Below are positions 8,520-17,478 of a DNA stretch of 64,000 bases, piece after piece (the first letter of the stretch is position 1; every line of letters begins with the position of its first letter). The stretch lies in assembly GCF_900129135.1 (NCBI RefSeq), contig NZ_FQVI01000011.1:80010-144009 (forward strand). The letters are read 5' to 3'. Source of the DNA: Lactonifactor longoviformis DSM 17459. Lineage in GTDB: Bacteria; Bacillota; Clostridia; Lachnospirales; Lachnospiraceae. The notes beneath the pieces are model-generated. The model had not been told where the DNA came from. It searched no databases and saw only the letters and a program-made list of their open reading frames with translations. The position numbers and the translations under genes were made by a program.

Positions 8520-11194
8520 GAATAGTAAGAGAATATGTATGGGATACCCTCCGGCAAAATAAGCGCACCAGCATTGCCATTATGACTGCCCTTTATCTTA
8601 TGACAGCCATGATGTCATGCTTCTGCGGATTTGTATACACCATGTGGACGGATTCCCTGGCTCTGACAAAGCTGGAGAACGGGAACTGGCACGGGGAACT
8701 TTTTGATACAACTTACGGCAGGGATCTGGAGCAGATAGGCAATTATGCCTCGGTATCTGCCGTACTTGTAAAGGGTCCCTGGGAAGTGGCACAGCTTGGA
8801 GACAAAGGCCGACGCAGCTACATTATCTCCCGCGGCGCCAATAAAGCATATTGGGAATCCATGCCTGAAAAGAACATACTGCTGGAGGGCCGGATTCCGC
8901 GAAAAGAGAATGAACTGGCTCTCTCAAAGCAATACTTTGACGACCATCCGGAGGCAGATATCGGAGATACGCTCACCCTTCCTGTGGGACAGCGAATGTG
9001 TGAAGGCAAGGTATGTCAGGAGACGGCAGGCTATCACGATAATGAAAGCTTCCGCCAAAGCGGCACAAAGTCCTATACCCTTGTGGGCAAGCTGGATGTT
9101 ACAACCTCCTCCACTGTTCCCGCCTACACCGGACTGACCTATCTGGACACCAAAAACCTTCTTCCTGACGATCAGATCACCGTTTATCTGCGGTTTGATC
9201 CTATGCGCAGCACGTATCGGGAGCTTCCTCTGCTGGCAGAGTCCATTGGCTATGAGAAAGATGAATATGAATCCTATTCTCTGAAATACAACACCAAGCT
9301 CCTGGCGCACTATGCCATCCTTCCTCCTGAACTGAAAGGAGGTCCCGCACGCCTGGAAGCTTTTGCGGTTCCTCTTATGTTTCTTGTAATCGCAGCCCTT
9401 ATTGTCGGTGTTTTCGTCCTGATGATTCACAATGCATTTGCGCTCTCTGTCAGTGAAAAAATAACTCAGCTGGGCACCCTCTCAGGCATCGGAGCCACTC
9501 CCCGGCAGATTATGTCCGCTGTGACCTTAGAAGGTTTTATACTCATGCTGCTTCCTCTGCCTTTCGGACTGGTCACTGGCTGGCTGCTAAATACAGGGGT
9601 ATTCGCCCTGATTAATGCTACCAATGATGTGGGAAGATCCGCCCCTGATATTGCGGCATCCTTTGGGATTCCCTCCATCCTTCCCGCTGTCCTCCTGTCC
9701 TGGATCACAGTCTGGCTCTCCGCGCGGATACCTGCAAAAAAAGTTGCTGATATGATGCCTGTGGAGGCTCTCCGTCAGGGAGACCAGATGAAAGGAAAAA
9801 GACTGAGAAAAAGCCATATTACCAGCCGTTTCGGAATTATCGGAGAACTGGCCGCCAATGCGCTGGCCGCCAGAAAGAGGTCTTACCGGACAGCAACCAT
9901 CTCTCTGTGCCTGTCCTTTTTGCTGCTGACTGGTTTTTTATATATTCTTACAGCCCAGAAGGCTGCTCAGGATGTCTACCAGGCAAAATCAGACAGAAAC
10001 CAGCATATCTCCTTTACCATAAGTGACGGACGCCCTCCGGAGCAGGAAGCCCTGGATGCAATTAAGAGTATTCCCGGCATCTCCACGGCTGCTATTTTCA
10101 ATGATCTGGCCTGTGCCACCTGGGTGACAGAGCAGGATGCCTCCGACGATATAGAAACCTATTTGGGGGGATTTGACAAGATTGTATCAGAAAAAAAATA
10201 TTCTACCATTGAGCGTGACGGAGAATACAGGATTTTTTCTACTCTGATCGGACTGGAAGAAGACAGCTTCAGAGATTACTGCCGCCGGCTTCAGATCGAT
10301 CCCGCTCCTTACTTTGCTGATGCTTCAAAAGCATTGGTTTACAATCGCACCGAGGACCCCAATGTGAGTACCAAAAAAACAAGTGTGTACAGAGATCTCC
10401 TGAAGCTTTCGGAAGGCCAGCGCATTCAGTTTACAGAACAGGCTTATGATGAGGACACCGGCACCTATGAATTTGCTCTGACCGCAGGCGCACTGGTGGA
10501 TGAACTGCCCTCCCCCGCAATGCGGTTTTCCAGATTCACACTGATTGCTGTCATGCCTATGGAGCATGTTCTGGAAATCGGTGCATCCTGCAGCGAAAAA
10601 AGGCAGTTTTCCTCCAGCAGCGTTACCGGAATCCTTGTCACAAGCGAAGACGGCAGTGTCTCCTATCCCCGGATCCAAAAAGCCTCTGAACGGACAGAGG
10701 CTGTGCTGGCAAAGTATTACGGAAGCGGAGACTATGTCGTATCTGATCTGGCGATGATAGAGAAGATGCGCGAAGACTCCAGTCTGGCTATGAGTATCAT
10801 TGTCTCCTGCCTCACAGGCCTGCTTGCCCTGATAGGTCTCTCCAATGTGTGGGCCAGCATCTCCGGGAATCTCCGCCTTCGCAGCCGGGAGTTCGCCATG
10901 CTGAAATCTGCAGGACTCTCCCCAAGACAGCTCTGGAAGCTGCTGTATCTGGAAGGTATCTCTCTGGGTTTGAAGCCGGTTCTGTTAAGCCTGCCCTTTC
11001 AGGCGGCTATTCTGGGGACATTCCTCTCCATTAATGAGATATCCCTGTCCCAGTACCTGCCTTACGCCCCTGTCTTTGCCCTGCTGGGATATACCCTTCT
11101 GATACTGGCTGCTGTCATGGGGGCCTACCTTGCAGGGGGACGGCGAATACAAAGAGAGACTATTATAACAGCCGTGAAAAACGATACCCTTTAG
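8516..11194 (+). CDS. FtsX-like ABC permease (large)
   Basis: A membrane protein of 892 residues with two FtsX-like modules. An N-terminal membrane segment (about 20-42) is followed by a large extracellular domain, a block of three spans (about 285-400), then a second N-terminal-type span near 460-480, a second external domain and a final three-span block (about 755-885). This duplicated plan is typical of Clostridial YknZ/SalY-type permeases and longer than the roughly 650-residue BceB. It works with the ATPase encoded just upstream. Its TAG stop overlaps the TAA stop of the convergent histidine kinase gene (TTAG, 11191-11194), so no independent terminator lies between the two units. Confidence 0.88.
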   Translation: MRIVREYVWDTLRQNKRTSIAIMTALYLMTAMMSCFCGFVYTMWTDSLALTKLENGNWHGELFDTTYGRDLEQIGNYASVSAVLVKGPWEVAQLGDKGRRSYIISRGANKAYWESMPEKNILLEGRIPRKENELALSKQYFDDHPEADIGDTLTLPVGQRMCEGKVCQETAGYHDNESFRQSGTKSYTLVGKLDVTTSSTVPAYTGLTYLDTKNLLPDDQITVYLRFDPMRSTYRELPLLAESIGYEKDEYESYSLKYNTKLLAHYAILPPELKGGPARLEAFAVPLMFLVIAALIVGVFVLMIHNAFALSVSEKITQLGTLSGIGATPRQIMSAVTLEGFILMLLPLPFGLVTGWLLNTGVFALINATNDVGRSAPDIAASFGIPSILPAVLLSWITVWLSARIPAKKVADMMPVEALRQGDQMKGKRLRKSHITSRFGIIGELAANALAARKRSYRTATISLCLSFLLLTGFLYILTAQKAAQDVYQAKSDRNQHISFTISDGRPPEQEALDAIKSIPGISTAAIFNDLACATWVTEQDASDDIETYLGGFDKIVSEKKYSTIERDGEYRIFSTLIGLEEDSFRDYCRRLQIDPAPYFADASKALVYNRTEDPNVSTKKTSVYRDLLKLSEGQRIQFTEQAYDEDTGTYEFALTAGALVDELPSPAMRFSRFTLIAVMPMEHVLEIGASCSEKRQFSSSSVTGILVTSEDGSVSYPRIQKASERTEAVLAKYYGSGDYVVSDLAMIEKMREDSSLAMSIIVSCLTGLLALIGLSNVWASISGNLRLRSREFAMLKSAGLSPRQLWKLLYLEGISLGLKPVLLSLPFQAAILGTFLSINEISLSQYLPYAPVFALLGYTLLILAAVMGAYLAGGRRIQRETIITAVKNDTL

Positions 11195-12390
11195 CAGTCT
11201 GCATTTGGAATACTATGAGGATCAGGATAAAAGCGCAGACGAAAGCGGGCATGTCCGGCGGGGGAATTCTCCGCCTGGATATGTCCGTTTTGGCTTTCCA
11301 CAATCGCCTTAGCCAGAGCCAGGCCAATTCCTGCACTGTCTTTAACCGCCCCTTCTCCTCTGTAGAAGCGTTCAAAGAGATGAGGGAGATCTTTCTTTGA
11401 AAATCCCCGTCCCCCGTCCTCCACCTGAATCTCCGTGTACAGTGGATTCTTGCTGTAATTGACACAGATCCGCCCCTTCCTGGGCGTGTGCTCTATACAG
11501 TTTTTCAGAATATTAAGCAGGGCCTCGCCCGTCCACTGTTCGTCAGTGAAAAAAAAGACACCGTCTTCTCCCTCCGATGTAATCTCCAGGGTTATGTTCT
11601 CCCTTTCCAGAATTTCCCTAAGGGGCTCTGCCGCGTCTTTAATTAGCTCCAGAGCCTCCACACGGCTTTGCTGAAACAGAATCACATGGGAGTCCAGCCT
11701 GGCCAGCGTAAGCAAACCGTTTACCAGACGGGTCAGACGCCCTACCTGGCGCTTCAGATGTGCCATATATCCGGCCGCCTCCTCTGTCTGATACTCTTCC
11801 AAAAGTTCTGTCATCAGGGACATAGAGGTAAGAGGCGTCTTCAGCTGGTGGGCAATGTCCGCAATCCGCTCGGACAGGACCTCATGTTCCTTCACTGCCT
11901 TTTCTTTTGTGCAGGCCAGCTCCATCACTGTCTTATATATCTCATCCTCCAGGCGGGAGAACTCATCTTCTGTTCTGGAAAGAGCACTTGCCTCTCCCCG
12001 GTTCACTGCCTGCAGATATTCCGTCAATTCTCGGATCCTTTTTCTCTGCATACGCTGTCTCTTCATTCTGTGAGCATAAAGGCATCCCCCTGCCGCCGTG
12101 AAGATCAGGGTGTGTATCCCCCAGGCAAACAGAAGATTTTGTTCCAGATTTCCATAGGGACGGTATCCGTATTTTTTCAGATATTTTTCGCCCCTTTGGA
12201 CATCCTCGTCCGATTTTCCCTTAAGGCCCTCTGCCACAGAATTGCCCTCCAGTACGGCTCCCGTCAGAACGGCAGCTTCCCGGTATTCATGAGCTGTTAA
12301 AAAAACAGCGGAAATACTTCCCGCCGCCAATCCTACTATCACCCAAACAATAATTGCCTTTGCAAACCCTTTGCTCCCAGTCTCCCTCAT
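11191..12390 (-). CDS. Sensor histidine kinase
   Basis: A membrane histidine kinase of 399 residues. Two membrane spans (about 10-32 and 87-106) flank a short extracellular stretch of about 55 residues. A HAMP-like linker follows, then HisKA with the phospho-acceptor His181 in DIAHQLKTPLTS, and the HATPase domain with N, G1 (DGGRGF) and G2 (GIGLALAKAI) boxes. The small sensor loop differs from the nearly loop-free BceS kinases. Its ATG overlaps the stop of the response regulator gene (ATGA), and it sits tail to tail with the ABC exporter, which it probably controls. Confidence 0.92.
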   Translation of the reverse strand: MRETGSKGFAKAIIVWVIVGLAAGSISAVFLTAHEYREAAVLTGAVLEGNSVAEGLKGKSDEDVQRGEKYLKKYGYRPYGNLEQNLLFAWGIHTLIFTAAGGCLYAHRMKRQRMQRKRIRELTEYLQAVNRGEASALSRTEDEFSRLEDEIYKTVMELACTKEKAVKEHEVLSERIADIAHQLKTPLTSMSLMTELLEEYQTEEAAGYMAHLKRQVGRLTRLVNGLLTLARLDSHVILFQQSRVEALELIKDAAEPLREILERENITLEITSEGEDGVFFFTDEQWTGEALLNILKNCIEHTPRKGRICVNYSKNPLYTEIQVEDGGRGFSKKDLPHLFERFYRGEGAVKDSAGIGLALAKAIVESQNGHIQAENSPAGHARFRLRFYPDPHSIPNADC

Positions 12391-13052
12391 CTGTTTTCCT
12401 CCAGGCGGTAGCCAATTCCCCTGACTGTTACAATATATTCCGTATTACCCAGTTTCTCTCTCAGACGTTTTACGGTAACCGTGAGGGTATTATCATTTAC
12501 AAAGTTGCCCTCTGCGTCCCAAAGTTTTTCCAAAATCAGCCTTCTTGGCAGTGTTCTGCCCTTATTCTCCATCAGTACCAGAAGAAGCCGGTACTCCAGC
12601 GCGGTTAATCCGATTTCCTCCCCCTCCAGAACCGCCTGCATCCGCTCCCTGTCAAGTGACAGCGTGCCGCAGGAAAGAATGGCTTCACGATGTGACAATA
12701 CCCTCCTGAGAACAGCCCCGATACGGGATTCCAATACGGAAATATTGAATGGCTTTGTGATATAATCATCCGCTCCCATATCCAGACCTTTTGTAATATC
12801 CCTCACTTCATCCCGAACCGTAAGAAAGATAACCGGAGTATCCATGCGCTGCTTCACCCATCGGCAGAGCTCGTATCCGCTTCCGTCCGGCAGATTCAGA
12901 TCCAGCAGAATCAGCTGATACCCCCCTGGAAGCAGGCCTTTTGCCTGTTCCATTGAGGAACAGGCAGTCACCTGATAACCCTTTTTCTTTAATGCCGACG
13001 AAATACCAAAGGAAATGGCATCATCATCTTCTATTAGCAATAATTTTGTCAT
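12387..13052 (-). CDS. OmpR/PhoB-family response regulator
   Basis: A DNA-binding response regulator of 221 residues. The receiver domain carries acidic residues EDDD (8-11), the phospho-acceptor D51 in LLDLNLPDGSG and the conserved Lys in YITKPF. The C-terminal winged helix (about 125-220) ends VRGIGYRLEENR. It is the partner of the adjacent kinase. Proteins of this family bind tandem repeats about 11 bases apart, which matches the TGTCACCT pair before the ABC exporter genes. Confidence 0.92.
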   Translation of the reverse strand: MTKLLLIEDDDAISFGISSALKKKGYQVTACSSMEQAKGLLPGGYQLILLDLNLPDGSGYELCRWVKQRMDTPVIFLTVRDEVRDITKGLDMGADDYITKPFNISVLESRIGAVLRRVLSHREAILSCGTLSLDRERMQAVLEGEEIGLTALEYRLLLVLMENKGRTLPRRLILEKLWDAEGNFVNDNTLTVTVKRLREKLGNTEYIVTVRGIGYRLEENR

Positions 13053-13163
13053 TTTATTTCCCTTTCATCTCCTATTTACTCAGCTCGTAATCACCGTCAT
13101 ATCCTTTATTTTAACACTTTTTCTGCCAGAATTCTATCCGCATTCTGTATCTGAAAGCCGCTG

Positions 13164-15068
13164 TCAGGATTCATCATACACGAGTTCTGTATCTACATAT
13201 TTTCTCTCCATCTGATGACGGGCCTTTCTCTTTTCTACACTGTCAAAGATAATAGAAAAATCATAATCTTCCGGATAAAGCTGCCGGGCTGCAACCTGCA
13301 GCTTAATTCGTTTATGGCTGATCCATATTTTTTTGTCCTGCAGCTGTACCCGCAGGACGCCTTTTTCATTGGCTGTCTGACACACAATGCCAATCTTTTT
13401 ATCGGGGTAAACCATAACACTGTCCCCTAACTGATATTTCATTGCATTCTCCTGGCGGGATACTTTTTTTGCCTTCTGTATCCGGGGATGTGACGTCTTT
13501 TGGAATTCTTCTCCTCCAGTGATGCCGCCCCACCGTGCATTATAGCTCTCCGCGTAAGCTGCCTTTGCCGCTCTTTCCAGCATACGCGCCGGCATTCCCA
13601 GCTTTCCTGCTATATAAAAGGCACAGCTCTCTCCTGCCTCGCCGATAACCAGCTGGTATAAAGGCTTCAGGCTTTCTTTGTCAAAGGTCATCCTGGCATT
13701 CACGATCCCCGATTCCTGTTTTGCATATTCTTTTACCTCCGGATAGTGGGTTGTAACCAGGAACAGGGCGCCGCTTTTTTTCAATTCTTCCAGGATTGCG
13801 ATGGCAATTCCCATTCCCTCCGCAGGGTCCGTGCCAGAACCCAATTCATCCATGATAACCAGGCTGTCCCGGCTCACAGTGCGCAGGATATCCAGCACAT
13901 TCGTAATATGGGCAGAGAAGGTAGACAGGTTTTCCGATAGATTCTGTCCATCCCCGATATCACATAAAATAGCATTGTTCATACATATAACTGCCTTCTC
14001 ACAAGTTACATGGAGTCCGCACTGAGCCATCATACAGGTAAGGGCAACTGTCTTAATGGCAACTGTCTTTCCACCTGTATTCGGACCCGTGATAATCACA
14101 CCGTTTACTCCTTTTCCGATCTCAAAATTAAGGGGGACATTCACTTTCCTGTCCATGAGCGGATGTCTTGCATTCCTCAGACGTATATACCGCTCCGTAT
14201 TTACTTCGGGAGGGATTCCGTCATATTCTATACTCAATTTTGCCTTGGCAAACATAAAATCCAGCTTCTCAATGGTATGGTTGTTCTGTTGGATTACCTC
14301 GGCCTTATCTGACAGCATTGCGGTTAACGTATATAAAATCCTGATTTCTTCATTCTCCTCATCGATTCTTAGCTCCTGCATCTCCTCATATAATTTAGCC
14401 ACGGAAGAAGGTTCTATGAATAAGGTATTGCCAGTGGAGGATTTATCAATCACAGAGCCGCTGATTCTGAATTTATATTCTTTTTTTACCGGGATGCACA
14501 ACCGTCCGTTTCTCACAGTGCTGAAGCTGTCCGCCATATACTGCTTATTCGCCTTTATCACAGAATCTGCTTTTTCATGCATTTTTGCATCCGTCCGATC
14601 AATGGCTTCTCTCAGAGTTTTCAGCCGCTTTGAGGCATAATCGTCTATTTTTCCACCTCTGATTTTCTGGTTCAGCTCCTCTCTGATATCATCCAGAGGT
14701 TCCAGATTCTCTTCATAGTAAGCCATCCCTATTTCATAGGACTTGCCTCTGTTCAGGTAATCCTTCATTCTTTTTACAGCGGAAAAGGTGATCGAAACAG
14801 CCTCCAGCTGCTCCGGAGTCAGGCATCCCCCCTGTTCTGCCAGCTTAATCCATGCTTCAATCCCCTGCAGGGCTGTCAGCGGCGGATTGCCGCATGTCTC
14901 TATCATAGCCTTTGCCTCAGTAGTCTCTCGCAGCTTTGCTTTTACTTTTGTCTCTGATAAATAGGGGGTTAAATCCTGTATTTTTTCTTTGGCTTTATCT
15001 GTACATGCCAGTTCTATTAGTTTTTCTTTAATTTTATGGAACTCAAGTAATCTTTCTGTATCTGTCAT
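13164..15068 (-). CDS. MutS2-family ATPase lacking the Smr nuclease domain
   Basis: A 634-residue MutS-family protein most like MutS2. The N-terminal core and clamp (about 1-290) lead to the ATPase with Walker A GPNTGGKT, Walker B VIMDELGSGTDP and the STFSAHITN loop. A short C-terminal beta-rich region follows (about 535-600, GDSVMVYPDKKIGIV). Full MutS2 is about 780-790 residues and ends in an Smr endonuclease domain. Here the protein stops before any Smr motif, so this is either a paralogue that has lost the nuclease or a distinct subfamily. MutS2 acts on recombination intermediates and collided ribosomes, and a role without Smr is unclear. AGGTGAG precedes the start. Confidence 0.85.
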   Translation of the reverse strand: MTDTERLLEFHKIKEKLIELACTDKAKEKIQDLTPYLSETKVKAKLRETTEAKAMIETCGNPPLTALQGIEAWIKLAEQGGCLTPEQLEAVSITFSAVKRMKDYLNRGKSYEIGMAYYEENLEPLDDIREELNQKIRGGKIDDYASKRLKTLREAIDRTDAKMHEKADSVIKANKQYMADSFSTVRNGRLCIPVKKEYKFRISGSVIDKSSTGNTLFIEPSSVAKLYEEMQELRIDEENEEIRILYTLTAMLSDKAEVIQQNNHTIEKLDFMFAKAKLSIEYDGIPPEVNTERYIRLRNARHPLMDRKVNVPLNFEIGKGVNGVIITGPNTGGKTVAIKTVALTCMMAQCGLHVTCEKAVICMNNAILCDIGDGQNLSENLSTFSAHITNVLDILRTVSRDSLVIMDELGSGTDPAEGMGIAIAILEELKKSGALFLVTTHYPEVKEYAKQESGIVNARMTFDKESLKPLYQLVIGEAGESCAFYIAGKLGMPARMLERAAKAAYAESYNARWGGITGGEEFQKTSHPRIQKAKKVSRQENAMKYQLGDSVMVYPDKKIGIVCQTANEKGVLRVQLQDKKIWISHKRIKLQVAARQLYPEDYDFSIIFDSVEKRKARHQMERKYVDTELVYDES

Positions 15069-15112
15069 TTAACTCACCTGTCTCTTGCCTTTCTTGTTTT
15101 TGTAAAAATAAA

Positions 15113-15353
15113 TGCCGCGGAAGTATCGCCCTATCAGACATACAACTCCCGCGGCACACAGATTGACTGTATATAAAATAAGCATAAGAAAGATTGCGCG
15201 AAAGCGCAATCTCCGCCTGCGGCGGGCTGTCGCAGACAGCATCTTCCTTTCCGCCGCAGTGTGATCCCCCGGAGGTTTTTTATTACATAGGGAATGAAGT
15301 TTCCTATGTAATAAAAAAGCACAGCCGTAGAGCCATGCTTTTTCCGTTCATTT
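15113..15353. repeat. Cluster of perfect hairpins (probable dispersed intergenic element)
   Basis: Several exact stem-loops are packed into about 240 bases. They are TGCCGCGG/CCGCGGCA (15113-15120 with 15149-15156), AGATTGCGC-GAAA-GCGCAATCT (15191-15212), CCGCC-TGC-GGCGG (15213-15225), GCTGTC-GCA-GACAGC (15226-15240), a long T- and A-flanked hairpin around TTATTACATAGG/CCTATGTAATAA (15276-15318), and AAAAAGCA/TGCTTTTT (about 15313-15353). The last two can act as terminators on both strands. An open frame across it (15134-15322, minus) is probably not a gene. Confidence 0.6.
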
Positions 15354-15584
15354 TATATACAGAGTTCTGCAAAATGTATGTTAGCATTGTATAAGGCAGA
15401 TAAAAGGGCGCAACAAACCTCCTGACGGAATCTGTTATCCCCTCACAACTATTTAATTAGCTGTATTCTCCATTATAACCACACGTAACATACACTACCT
15501 CTTTTTCATTTTATTTTTTTTGATTATAAGCTATCTTTCACCCGCTGTCAATAGATTTCCTGTTTTTTATCCGCAGTCTATGTA
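15354..15584. other. Intergenic, no feature recognised
   Basis: An AT-rich stretch between the hairpin cluster and the ferredoxin-flavodoxin gene. No gene or repeat is visible. Confidence 0.5.
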
Positions 15585-16349
15585 CTACAGGGTAAAATAT
15601 TCATTCTCCCGCCGTACGTCCTTCAGTGCTCCCAGCATTTGCTCCATGCGCTCCTGCAGGGGCGGGGGAAGGATCCGGGACTGATTGGGACAGACTGCGG
15701 TACAGGCCATACAGAGAATACAGGTATTGGGATCTGTGGCAATGTGTCCTTCATTCACTGTAATGGCAGCTGTGGGACAGACCTCTTCGCATTTGCCGCA
15801 CAGGCTGCAGGATTCCAGGGATATGGGAGGGGCTGGGATCGTCATTGCCTCTTTATAAGGCTGATTTCCCGGAACCGTAACCCCTGTCCGGATACAATTG
15901 TCCAGCTTGCTTTCTACTTGTTTGGCAAACCCGGTGATTTCAGAAACGTCCTTTTCATCCGGTCTGCCCTTTCCTACCTCTGGGGCCATAGAATGCTGAG
16001 CAATGCAAGCTCCCGAGGCCGCAATCTGGAATCCCTGATGGGAAACCGCTTGATTCAGTTCCAGCAGCGCATCCTCATACGCCCTAGTACCATAGACAAC
16101 AAAGGTGACTGCTTTCTTACCGCTTCCCTCCAGTGCCTTAATCTTCTCTGAAACGAGGGCCGGTATCCTTCCACCGAAAACCGGTGCTGCAAATACTGCC
16201 AAATCCCCGGTGGGATCGGCTGTCTCCTTCCCTCTGATACCTAAGTTATGTTCCTTCACCTCGACGGAAATCGCTTTGCAAAAAGCTTCCCCTGCCTTTT
16301 TTGTCCCTCCTGTGGGACTGAAATAATAAAAATCTGTCCTGCTCACCAT
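15585..16349 (-). CDS. EFR1-type flavodoxin-ferredoxin fusion
   Basis: An electron-transfer protein of 254 residues. The N-terminal flavodoxin-like domain (about 1-165, FMN loop YFSPTGGTKK) is joined to a C-terminal 2[4Fe-4S] ferredoxin (CSLCGKCEEVCP and CILCMACTAVCP, about 185-230). Such EFR1 proteins pass low-potential electrons in anaerobes. GGAGGTG before the ATG at 16349 favours this start over one six codons upstream. It lies beside an AraC regulator and Fe-S aldo/keto reductases, suggesting a shared redox theme, but it has its own intergenic space and its partner is unknown. Confidence 0.88.
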   Translation of the reverse strand: MVSRTDFYYFSPTGGTKKAGEAFCKAISVEVKEHNLGIRGKETADPTGDLAVFAAPVFGGRIPALVSEKIKALEGSGKKAVTFVVYGTRAYEDALLELNQAVSHQGFQIAASGACIAQHSMAPEVGKGRPDEKDVSEITGFAKQVESKLDNCIRTGVTVPGNQPYKEAMTIPAPPISLESCSLCGKCEEVCPTAAITVNEGHIATDPNTCILCMACTAVCPNQSRILPPPLQERMEQMLGALKDVRRENEYFTL

Positions 16350-16483
16350 AAAAACACCTCCAAACATAATTCATATATTATCTTCAGTATAATCCCCGTC
16401 CGCTGTATTGTCCACCCCGCCTTTATCTGTTATCCCTCACACAGAAATAAAGGCCATCCCCAGTGTTCTGTGAAAGCAACAGA

Positions 16484-16507
16484 AGCAGCAGGGAAAGCCC
16501 TGCTGCT
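16484..16507 (-). terminator. Hairpin after the AraC/GyrI regulator gene
   Basis: AGCAGCAGGG-AAAG-CCCTGCTGCT is a perfect 10-bp stem 11 bases beyond the stop of the minus-strand regulator gene. The T-run is weak, so termination is plausible rather than certain. Confidence 0.55.
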
Positions 16508-16517
16508 CCTGTTTCCA

Positions 16518-17405
16518 TTATGGCTGTTTGCTGCTTTTTACGGGAAGCATTTCAATATATCCTCTTGTGCCGATGGGTTCCAGCTGGATACGGGGATTCC
16601 CGGTATCCCACTGATATCCTGCGGCGGCCGGCTGATATTTTTTGATGGCCTCCTGAACTTCTTCGATCGCCTGGCAGTAATCCTCCTCTGCAAAGGGTTC
16701 CCCCTGAAACATCACATACTCTGCCTCCGGAAGCTCCACCACATCAAATCCCTCCGGAACTTCCCCGTGGTAATCAATAGGCACTTCTACTCCCTGCACA
16801 TACTCGGAGGTACCCGGTCTGCGCATTTTCTCCGGAAGCCAAAGACATACCGGTTCTCCGCTGATGGATTTTATGCTGGTAAGCAGTCCCCAAACATCGC
16901 ATCCCACTTCCTCACAGTACGTAAAGTATTCCGTGGCTGTTTTCCCTCTTTTAATCAAAGCCTTTCTTACAGGCTTGTGTACCATGTGAATGTATACATT
17001 TTTTACCTCTGCCATCTTTTTGTTCTCCTTTCGAATTTCGTTATATAAAACTCCATAGGGGATAAAAAGATACAAAGGAACCGGATGTCTGGCATATTCA
17101 CGGGGATTGCACCCGAATTCACGGAAAAAGGCTCTCTGATATCCTTCCGCGCTTTGAAAGCCTAAATCAAAAGCCACATCAATCACCTTGGCATCTTCAT
17201 CCCGCAGCCGCAAAGCTGATTTGGACAGCTTTAATCTCCTGATATAATCTGCCGGAGTATAATTCGTATACTCCCGGAACAGGCGGTAGGAGTACCAGGG
17301 TGAGAACATGGACACCTTTGCCAGATCTGCCAATGTAATCGTTTCCTCTAAATGCCTTTCAATATAGTCCTGCATTCTCTGAACTGCCAAAGTCTGTTCC
17401 ATCAT
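16518..17405 (-). CDS. AraC-family regulator with GyrI-like ligand domain
   Basis: A transcription factor of 295 residues. The AraC helix-turn-helix pair is N-terminal (about 1-105, with ITLADLAKVSMFSPWYSYRLF and the second helix around VIDVAFDLGFQSAEGYQRAFF). The C-terminal GyrI-like small-molecule domain follows (about 125-290). This order is that of Rob/SoxS-like and Bacillus multidrug regulators that respond to bound drugs or metabolites. AGGAGG seven bases before the ATG at 17405 sets the start. It is transcribed in the same direction as the aldo/keto reductase gene 73 bases upstream and may share its transcript. Confidence 0.9.
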   Translation of the reverse strand: MMEQTLAVQRMQDYIERHLEETITLADLAKVSMFSPWYSYRLFREYTNYTPADYIRRLKLSKSALRLRDEDAKVIDVAFDLGFQSAEGYQRAFFREFGCNPREYARHPVPLYLFIPYGVLYNEIRKENKKMAEVKNVYIHMVHKPVRKALIKRGKTATEYFTYCEEVGCDVWGLLTSIKSISGEPVCLWLPEKMRRPGTSEYVQGVEVPIDYHGEVPEGFDVVELPEAEYVMFQGEPFAEEDYCQAIEEVQEAIKKYQPAAAGYQWDTGNPRIQLEPIGTRGYIEMLPVKSSKQP

Positions 17406-17478
17406 CTGTTCACCTCCTGATGTGGCTATCATACCTTATCCCGTCATTTTCTTCTCGACTTTTTTTGCTGTATTGGAT

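Noticed and set aside
7836..11194. Classical bacitracin-type BceAB
   Set aside because: The permease is about 240 residues longer with a duplicated FtsX layout, and the kinase has an external loop, so only the broader MacB/FtsX family is assigned.
15134..15322. A 62-codon frame in the hairpin cluster
   Set aside because: Its sequence is dictated by perfect stem-loops and no ribosome site is present, so it is most likely a repeat read as protein.
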